Shown here piece by piece: positions 33,366 through 38,417 of a stretch of 38,417 bases of DNA (position 1 is the stretch's first letter; each line of letters starts with the position of its first letter). The DNA comes from an uncultured Collinsella sp. (GTDB taxonomy: Bacteria; Actinomycetota; Coriobacteriia; Coriobacteriales; Coriobacteriaceae), in assembly GCA_900762325.1 (NCBI GenBank), contig CAAFGG010000031.1:1-38417 (forward strand). Reading direction: 5' to 3'. The notes beneath the pieces were generated by a model that worked only from the letters and a program-made list of their open reading frames with translations, did not search any database and was not told where the DNA came from. Position numbers and translations under genes: made by a program.

Positions 33366-34469
33366 GTGAGCGCCACAGCATTCCATAATCCGTTTCGTCC
33401 CACTGCCGGCGCTGAGCCTCCGCGCATAATTGGTCGTGATGATATTGCCCTTGAGTTTACCGAGAGCTTGAATGCGGGAATTGGTGCACCTGCGAGGCTC
33501 ATGCGCATTGCTGGACCGAGGGGCTCCGGAAAAACTGTTTTGCTCTGCGATCTTAGGGATCGTGCTCGAGAGCTTGGATGGAAGACCGCTATTGTCTCTG
33601 CTGGCCCTAACTTATTGCTGGACTTGTGGGATCAGGTTGCTGATTCTTCCCTTGCGGCCAATGCTTCGGTCGGCGTAAACGCCGGCTTTGTTTCCGCGAA
33701 AGTTGACGTTGCGCCCAAAGAGCCGAGCCTTAGAAAGTTACTGAGTTCGGCAGCGAAGTCATCCAAGGGTCTTTTTATTGCCATCGATGAAGTTCAGGAC
33801 GCTCCGATTGACGATATGCGTGCCATTGCGTCTACGGTTCAGCTTTTGATAGGGGAAAAAGTAGATATCGCACTTGCCTTTGCCGGGTTACCCGCCGGTG
33901 TTATGGATCTTATTAACGGCAAGGCGCTTACGTTCTTGCGTCGTGCCCTCCCCGAAGATCTGGCGCCTATCAACCAGGTGGAGGTAGCGCTCTCTATGGG
34001 CGATAGCTTTGTCGCTACTGGCTTGACCATAGAGGACAATCTCCTGTCGAGAGCCGCTAAGGCCACTAAGGGCTATGCCTATCTGGTGCAGCTGGTCGGT
34101 TATTCCATTTGGCAGCGCGCCAACTTGCATCGTGCCAAAAGTGCCATTGTGAGCGAGCGCGACGTCACCGAAGGCATTGCGCTGGCAGAGGCTCGTTTTC
34201 ACGATGTTGTTCACGAGCCCGCGATTTCTGGACTTGGACTCAACGATATCAAATACCTTTTGGCCATGTGCGAGGATAAGCAGCAGTCCAAATCATCTGA
34301 GATTGCTAAACGCATGGGCAAAAAGACCAATGAGGTCAGCTCTATTAGGGCTAAGCTGCTTCAGAGAGAGGTTATTCAAGCTCCGCAGAGGGGCTACGTG
34401 CAGTTTGCCGTGCCGGACCTAGATATCTATCTGCGAGAGAACGCCGCGGAGATTCTCGAACGGTTCTAG
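33366..34469 (+). CDS. AAA ATPase with C-terminal winged helix
   Basis: The 367-residue protein starts with GTG at 33366, preceded by AGAAAGG. The P-loop GPRGSGKT is at 50-57 and Walker B LFIAIDEVQDA at 136-146, so it belongs to the STAND/AAA_16-like ATP-binding group. The last 80 residues (DIKYLLAMCEDKQQSKSSEI, then a second helix) look like a winged-helix DNA-binding domain, an Orc1/Cdc6-like layout often found in stand-alone archaeal-type ATPases of mobile or defence regions. The partner and role are unknown. It is preceded by an AT-rich 209-bp gap after the glycan operon. Confidence 0.85.
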   Translation: MSATAFHNPFRPTAGAEPPRIIGRDDIALEFTESLNAGIGAPARLMRIAGPRGSGKTVLLCDLRDRARELGWKTAIVSAGPNLLLDLWDQVADSSLAANASVGVNAGFVSAKVDVAPKEPSLRKLLSSAAKSSKGLFIAIDEVQDAPIDDMRAIASTVQLLIGEKVDIALAFAGLPAGVMDLINGKALTFLRRALPEDLAPINQVEVALSMGDSFVATGLTIEDNLLSRAAKATKGYAYLVQLVGYSIWQRANLHRAKSAIVSERDVTEGIALAEARFHDVVHEPAISGLGLNDIKYLLAMCEDKQQSKSSEIAKRMGKKTNEVSSIRAKLLQREVIQAPQRGYVQFAVPDLDIYLRENAAEILERF

Positions 34470-34635
34470 GTCGAGTGAGGGCGACGTCATGTTCTTTAAG
34501 ACTGCTATCAGCGTCGATTGCCATATCGGGTTTTTCTGGGGCGACAATCCCCGTGATAATAGAGATGTGGCATTCATCGTCGCCCGCTAATCAGATTTCG
34601 TCTATCTATAACATTGCGTGTTTTAATTTGCAGGA

Positions 34636-34680
34636 ACAAAGATATCATTCGCAAAGCGTGAGGGTTATCTTGCCCGTGCA
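34636..34680 (+). pseudogene. Glycosyltransferase gene fragment 1
   Basis: Read in frame, this encodes TKISFAKREGYLARA, matching the SVKREGYLARA segment of the two-domain glycosyltransferase at 32778-32807. The homology stops exactly where the 29-bp array begins. Nothing else of the gene is recognisable upstream, and 34470-34635 shows no gene. Confidence 0.55.
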
Positions 34681-34841
34681 CAACTGTTTTCGTTGCTAGA
34701 CACCAAAAGCAACCCTTTTAGTTGCATGAGACATAATGCAACTGTTTTCGTTGCTATATACCAAACGCAACCCTTTTAGTTGCAAGAGACAAAATGCAAC
34801 GGTTTTCGTTGCCTGATGCCAAACGCAACTCTTATTAAGTA
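34680..34841. repeat. 29-bp-period array of inverted repeats
   Basis: Six units start at 34680, 34709, 34738, 34767, 34796 and 34825, exactly 29 bp apart. Each is a 17-bp palindromic core (GCAAC-N7-GTTGC) plus a 12-bp spacer. Odd units read GCAACTGTTTTCGTTGC or a close variant, even units GCAACCCTTTTAGTTGC, so a 58-bp super-repeat is present. The first unit has an A instead of G at its first base and the last is degenerate. The period is not a multiple of three, and no ORF spans it. Confidence 0.85.
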
Positions 34842-34969
34842 GTTGTTAGCTTTCTCACATACATTCATTTACAACAGGCATCTACGAATTCAGTCGTCTC
34901 ATATATTCCTTATAAGGCATGAGAAAATGAACCCGATACATGGTATTCAGCGCTAAAAGAGACGAAATG

Positions 34970-35237
34970 GACATACCGTCTCTATGCTGCCGATACGGCA
35001 TCGCGAACAACCCCTTCGCGCGGTTGCCCTTGCCCTTGAGCGACTCAGGGAAGTAGATCTCGTCGAGCTCGCCGCCGCAGCCCCGCCCGGCCCTGAATGG
35101 GGGCAGTGGGCCGAGAGGCACTCGATCAGCCTATGGCGCATGGTGTAGGCGGTCTTGAGGCAGACGCGGCTGCGCTCGGTCCCGCTCAGCTTCGCCATGT
35201 CCCGTTTGAAGGCGATTACCAGGTCCTCGGCGTTCAT
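34970..35237 (-). pseudogene. IS1595-family transposase remnant, frameshifted
   Basis: The minus strand encodes VIAFKRDMAKLSGTERSRV and KTAYTMRHRLIECL, then, after a frameshift at the G run 35099-35103, CGGELDEIYFPESLKGKGN. This is the DE/ISXO2-like core of IS1595-family transposases, with the LDE motif. The 5' region is missing and the frame is lost after about 34975. No terminal inverted repeats are recognised, so this is a decayed piece. Confidence 0.7.
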
Positions 35238-35291
35238 GCTGCCCCGCGGTCTACGAGGCTAACGATATGGCGCCGTGGGGACAGATGTGTG

Positions 35292-35660
35292 TCAATCCTG
35301 GTCTAACAGAGCTTTTTTAATTGACGCGCCCATATAAATCTTTTCTGCATACTCGACTGCTTCTGCAGCCTCTGCGGCGCTCCGTAATTGGCAAAGCGAC
35401 CTGACAGAGAGTGGAATTCGATGTCATAGCTGGCGTCTTCATCGGAGGACAAGACTGCTTGATGACTATATGTTTTCATCTCTAGCCATCTCAGGCTATT
35501 ATAAATATATCCGTTGGCAGCTTTTACGATTTCCGGTACGTTCCAATCGGAATCATTTTTGGTAGTTGATAGACATGGCTTCTGCTTCGTATGTGTATTC
35601 AGTTTTTATGCACTGGATAAAATCAACTGCATCTAATTTAGCTAGATCGGGAAGCGACAT
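35292..35660 (-). pseudogene. Frameshifted small gene opposite the DUF2971 gene
   Basis: Three minus-strand frame pieces join into one plausible protein of about 120 residues: MSLPDLAKLDAVDFIQCIKT..., then NDSDWNVPEIVKAANGYIYN..., then AEAVEYAEKIYMGASIKKAL with a stop at 35292. Two single-base shifts, near 35552 and near 35400, separate them. The helical, charged composition suggests a former gene. Its ATG at 35660 faces the DUF2971 start at 35664 with no clear ribosome site. Family unknown. The rest of the 35238-35663 gap is AT-rich and shows nothing else. Confidence 0.4.
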
Positions 35661-35663
35661 TGC

Positions 35664-36641
35664 ATGGTACTAAGCTTGACACAGAAAGAAGCATATCGGG
35701 AGACACTTGCTAATCTCGTTGCTAAGCAAAACGATGGCGCTTCAATTGTTTCCGCTGAGAAGGAGCTGGAAGATCTATCGACTTCTCTCGTCCCGCGAAT
35801 GCTTTACCGCTATCGACCTCCAACTGAATACGCTTTTGCCGACCTAGAAAACGCGACTGTTACATTTTCTCATCCAAGGGTTTTCAGTGATCAGCGCGAC
35901 TCGGTACCGATCTATAACTGGAATGGTATAGATGAAATCGAAAGTTATCTCAATGATGATGAACAAGCGTTAGAGATAATAAATCAAATTGATTTTAGAC
36001 GACTTGCGTTTGTTTCAGGGGTTCTGGGGGTTCCTTTAAATCCAGCAAGAATAGATGAGTTTGAGATACTATCCGATGAGGGGAGAGTTAGCCTTTTTCG
36101 CTCGGCTGTTAAAAACTTGCGCTTATTTGTTGGAGGATTTGTTATTCCAGTTCATCAGAATAGCTGCCGAAATTGTTGTCGCATTTTGTGCCTAACAGAC
36201 AATCCTAGCGATTCGAATATGTGGAATGTATATTCCGAAAGCCAAGCGGGTTTCGTTCTTGCTTACGACAGAGAAGCTATTCGCAATTGTAATATTGCTA
36301 ACGGAATGCGTACTGAAGTATTGCCAATTTTATATGATGACAAACCATTTAATTGCGACCCTCAAATTGCTTGGACTGCTGCTAGGATGCTTGGTCTTAA
36401 TGTGAGCAGTGATGACATGCTTAGTGATCTACGGGCAATTTACAGAAAGGGCAGTGCGTTTGAGTGGGAGAACGAATATCGTGCCCGTCTTGTACCAGAG
36501 CCAGATGAGCTTGAGATGAATTATGTACAACGCTCATGCAAGCCGTTGCGAGTTATTCTTGGGAGCAGGATGACTCAAGAGGATAAAGAGCTTTGCATTT
36601 GTGCGGCGAATAAACTGGATATTCCTGTAGATGAACAGTGA
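35664..36641 (+). CDS. DUF2971 domain protein
   Basis: The 325-residue product matches the DUF2971 family: MLYRYRPPTEYAF (46-58), FSHPRVFSDQRDS (68-80) at the place of the usual FNDPFD, MWNVYSESQAGFVLAYD near 192-208, and FEWENEYRARL near 270-280. The family is common in accessory regions, sometimes near defence genes, but its activity is not established. The ATG at 35664 has only a weak GGGAAG nine bases upstream. Codon use is AT-richer than in the glycan operon, in line with acquisition. An upstream broken gene on the opposite strand could be its former partner. Confidence 0.8.
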   Translation: MVLSLTQKEAYRETLANLVAKQNDGASIVSAEKELEDLSTSLVPRMLYRYRPPTEYAFADLENATVTFSHPRVFSDQRDSVPIYNWNGIDEIESYLNDDEQALEIINQIDFRRLAFVSGVLGVPLNPARIDEFEILSDEGRVSLFRSAVKNLRLFVGGFVIPVHQNSCRNCCRILCLTDNPSDSNMWNVYSESQAGFVLAYDREAIRNCNIANGMRTEVLPILYDDKPFNCDPQIAWTAARMLGLNVSSDDMLSDLRAIYRKGSAFEWENEYRARLVPEPDELEMNYVQRSCKPLRVILGSRMTQEDKELCICAANKLDIPVDEQ

Positions 36642-36750
36642 TAGTTATCCGTTAATAGTGCCGTATAGTCATTTGTTTGTCAGCTGAATCGTGTACTAGT
36701 AGACTCCTGAGTTGGCGATTGCTATATCTACTGGGGCATTTCGAAAGATA

Positions 36751-36813
36751 ATTTGGGTTGATCCGTGGCTTGGGGCAAACCTATCCTCCGAGAGCGAGTA
36801 CTTCTCGCTTCGG
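36751..36813 (+). pseudogene. Glycosyltransferase gene fragment 2
   Basis: The frame reads WVDPWLGANLSSESEYFSLR, matching the extreme C-terminus of the two-domain glycosyltransferase (DSWLGPNLSAESEYFS, 33103-33150). The 48-bp core 36760-36807 agrees with 33103-33150 at 41 of 48 bases, with most changes silent or conservative. Apart from this, the 36642-37041 gap shows no gene and no strong hairpin. Confidence 0.7.
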
Positions 36814-37041
36814 CGCGAAGCAATCCCAAGATCCGGCATAGTACGCTCAAGAGCCGCGAGTGCGGTGGAAGGTTTAGCCTCGTTATTGGTTTTTGGTGGT
36901 GTTATATCTGTTTGAATTTAATTCATAGGGCTGTAGGGCGTCAAAGCTGGCGGCTCTCCCCGATGGATGGATGATTTTCAATAAACCATATCTTTAGTGA
37001 AATCTAATGGATATAAATTTTTGGACTTATAGGAGCGGCGT

Positions 37042-37728
37042 ATGGATGAGTTGAGTCGAGCGCATTATGATATGGAATCTATTGTTTCAAATATCGTGAC
37101 TATTTTGGAAAACTGTAAAAGTATCGGAGATTCATTGGGGCTGCCGATGGATGCAGTAAGCATCGTGTTTGATGAAACGTTGGACGGCATTTCATTCTTC
37201 AAGGCCGTCAAAGCGGTGGCTTCAATCCCTGATCAGCTCTTTTTTAATAAGGTTGAACGCTTTCTTGTCGGACTGGATTCCGTCGATGACGAACAGCGTC
37301 GTTCGTTCTTTGCTAAGAACGAGAAGAAGTTGATCGAGAATTTTGAAACTACCTTGAATTTGATCAATAAAGTTGAAGACAGACGAAAGGTGGATTATCT
37401 AAGTAAGCTGTTCTCGGCGTTCATTGAGGAAAGCATAGGATACAACGAGTATTTGAGGCTTGCTGGTTTGGTTGCAAATACTCCTTCTACTGATTTGCAG
37501 GCGCTTTGCTCCTTAGATTTACGTGGTGACATACATCTCAATGATGTCGAGAAAGAATCTCTCGCGCAGAACGGCTGGCTGATATACGCCGGGCAAGAAG
37601 TTCTTGAATTTGATTCATTAAGCGAGAATGACCTTCAGAAATCTGATGATCAGCTATATAAGGCCAGCAAATCTGCTGTCAGTTTTGTGAACCTGATGCG
37701 CAGCAAGACTGATAAGGGTCCTATTTAG
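37042..37728 (+). CDS. Hypothetical protein, mostly helical
   Basis: This 228-residue protein is not a family I recognise. ATG at 37042 follows AGGAGCGG with a normal spacing, and the frame is uninterrupted. It is predicted mostly alpha-helical, with a conserved-looking core (SFFKAVKAVASIPDQLFFNKVERFL, residues about 51-75, then KVDYLSKLFSAFIEE near 115-130), and has no signal peptide, membrane segment or nucleotide-binding motif. Its low GC content and single-gene setting beside decayed genes indicate transfer. Cytoplasmic location is likely. Confidence 0.75.
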   Translation: MDELSRAHYDMESIVSNIVTILENCKSIGDSLGLPMDAVSIVFDETLDGISFFKAVKAVASIPDQLFFNKVERFLVGLDSVDDEQRRSFFAKNEKKLIENFETTLNLINKVEDRRKVDYLSKLFSAFIEESIGYNEYLRLAGLVANTPSTDLQALCSLDLRGDIHLNDVEKESLAQNGWLIYAGQEVLEFDSLSENDLQKSDDQLYKASKSAVSFVNLMRSKTDKGPI

Positions 37729-37864
37729 ACCTCAATTTCCTTCAGGCCCGTGCGTAGCCTGCTTTAGAGGCTTGAGTTGTAGATAACACTTTTTGAGCCT
37801 TGCTCCGTGTGACAGCACGTAAAAGCTGTACTGTGTTTGGGCAGGTAAAAGTCCAAGACGATTA

Positions 37865-37927
37865 GATATCCGAGAGGATATCGAGCCCGCACCGGGGAGA
37901 TAAGGTGAGTCCGCGCCGGGGACTATA
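37865..37927. repeat. Palindrome and short direct repeat
   Basis: GATATCC-GAGA-GGATATC (37865-37882 region) is a perfect 7-bp hairpin. It is followed by two imperfect 21-bp direct repeats (37883-37903 and 37907-37927, both GAG-x-CCGC-x-CCGGGGA). The meaning is unknown. The 590-bp gap 37729-38318 otherwise holds only the weak ORF at 38036. Confidence 0.5.
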
Positions 37928-38035
37928 ATTCCGGCGACAACTAGGTTTCCGTGAGGATGCCGCGGCTGACAGCCAGCAGAAAACCGCCTTATACGCTCCT
38001 TCCGCGCGCCGTCTGCTCAAACGATTTACGCCGAA

Positions 38036-38281
38036 TTGCCTGTTGCTATGGCCTGTCCGTGCGTTTTGCTGGGCGGGCCTTCTTTTACCGCGGACACGGA
38101 GAGCATGTTTATAGGCAACGTTGCGTGCTGCGAGCCAGACGTTTCGGGCGTTGGCTGGGTGTGGATCGATGCCGGTCATCTGGAACTCAATGGTTATACG
38201 GATGAGGCCATTGGCGCCGAAGGTGACCTTGTGGCTAACCGCTCGGCGCACCATGGCTTGGCTCTCGTCCCCCCAATCTAG
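38036..38281 (+). CDS. Doubtful short ORF
   Basis: This 81-residue frame has reasonable codon use for the window but no ribosome site and no recognised family. Its second half (WVWIDAGHLELNGYTDEAIG) looks protein-like, so it may be the 3' end of a decayed gene. A competing minus-strand frame (37862-38254) is even less convincing. Confidence 0.25.
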   Translation: MPVAMACPCVLLGGPSFTADTESMFIGNVACCEPDVSGVGWVWIDAGHLELNGYTDEAIGAEGDLVANRSAHHGLALVPPI

Positions 38282-38311
38282 TAGACTCTAAACCGTTGCT
38301 AGATTAGGGGG
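38270..38311 (+). promoter_or_regulatory. Hairpin covering a ribosome binding site
   Basis: CCCCCAATCTAG (38270-38281) pairs with CTAGATTAGGGGG (38299-38311), a 12-bp stem with one bulged T and a 17-nt loop. The right arm contains the AGGGGGA ribosome site of the secreted protein at 38319. The loop holds no obvious promoter. Confidence 0.6.
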
Positions 38312-38318
38312 ATTTTCC

Positions 38319-38417
38319 ATGAGACGCTCCATGAAACGAGTTTCCGGTGCCGCCGCCGCGCTGGCGGTCGCGGCCGCCCTGGCCCTGTGCGGGCCCGCGG
38401 CCTACGCTGCCCCCGCC
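38319..38417 (+). CDS. Secreted protein, N-terminal part
   Basis: The 33 visible residues form a typical Sec signal peptide: a basic start (MRRSMKRV), an Ala/Leu-rich core and a likely cleavage after AYA, then APA. AGGGGGA six bases upstream supports the ATG at 38319. The gene is cut by the window end, so the mature protein is unknown. Its ribosome site lies in the stem described at 38270-38311. Confidence 0.8.
   Translation, partial: MRRSMKRVSGAAAALAVAAALALCGPAAYAAPA

Noticed and set aside
34680..34841. CRISPR array
   Set aside because: The cores are only 17 bp, the spacers are 12 bp and similar to each other, and no cas gene is present.
34680..35237. Type III toxin-antitoxin locus with repeat RNA
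   Set aside because: No ToxN/AbiQ-like gene directly follows the repeats; only an IS remnant does. Kept as a possibility for repeat RNA, not as a call.
37862..38254. A 130-residue minus-strand ORF
   Set aside because: Arg/Ala-rich shadow composition, no ribosome site, no family, and it crosses the GATATCC palindrome and direct repeats.

Overview
The window looks like a chromosomal segment of a high-GC Gram-positive bacterium of the Coriobacteriia, most probably Collinsella. This is inferred from the gene content and codon use: a Rho factor with a very long Ala/Lys/Arg-rich N-terminus, a SufCBDSU operon with a divergent Rrf2 regulator, a GGGtGRT protein paired with an Fe-S scaffold-like protein, an MPKTG-anchored surface protein and a large set of family-2 glycosyltransferases. 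No species call can be proven from the sequence alone.

Layout. 1-160: tail of a helix-turn-helix gene. 0.5-5.2 kb, plus strand: rho with its own terminator, a two-helix membrane protein with a long acidic domain, and a VanZ-family protein, ending in a strong bidirectional terminator. 5.3-7.6 kb, minus strand: a ROK-family sugar kinase and a class I aminotransferase. 7.7-8.06 kb: a tRNA operon (His, Lys, Lys) with promoter and terminator. 8.1-12.7 kb, minus strand: a DinD-like protein, an FAD-dependent oxidoreductase, and a two-gene operon of an Fe-S scaffold-like protein followed by the GGGtGRT protein. 13.0-13.9 kb: a solitary RAYT-type transposase. 13.9-19.2 kb, minus strand: sufC-sufB-sufD-sufS-sufU with overlapping or near-touching junctions, opposed by a divergent rrf2/iscR-like regulator at 19.4 kb. 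The two share a short intergenic region that holds an inverted repeat and competing hairpins. 20-21.8 kb: a secreted, cell-wall-anchored, lysozyme-like protein. 22-23.8 kb: an AAA-ATPase-like protein whose C-terminal nuclease appears decayed.

23.8-33.2 kb is a surface polysaccharide locus: a GlfT1-like glycosyltransferase and an acyltransferase on the minus strand, then five tightly packed plus-strand glycosyltransferase genes, the last with two catalytic domains. Two of the five are recent paralogues. The locus probably builds and decorates a cell-surface glycan.

33.2-38.3 kb is an accessory, AT-richer region: a winged-helix AAA ATPase, two short decayed pieces of a glycosyltransferase gene, a 29-bp-period array of small inverted repeats, an IS1595-family transposase remnant, a frameshifted minus-strand gene, a DUF2971 protein and an unrecognised 228-aa protein. 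It reads as an insertion and decay zone at the end of the glycan locus. The window closes with the start of a secreted protein whose ribosome binding site lies in a hairpin.
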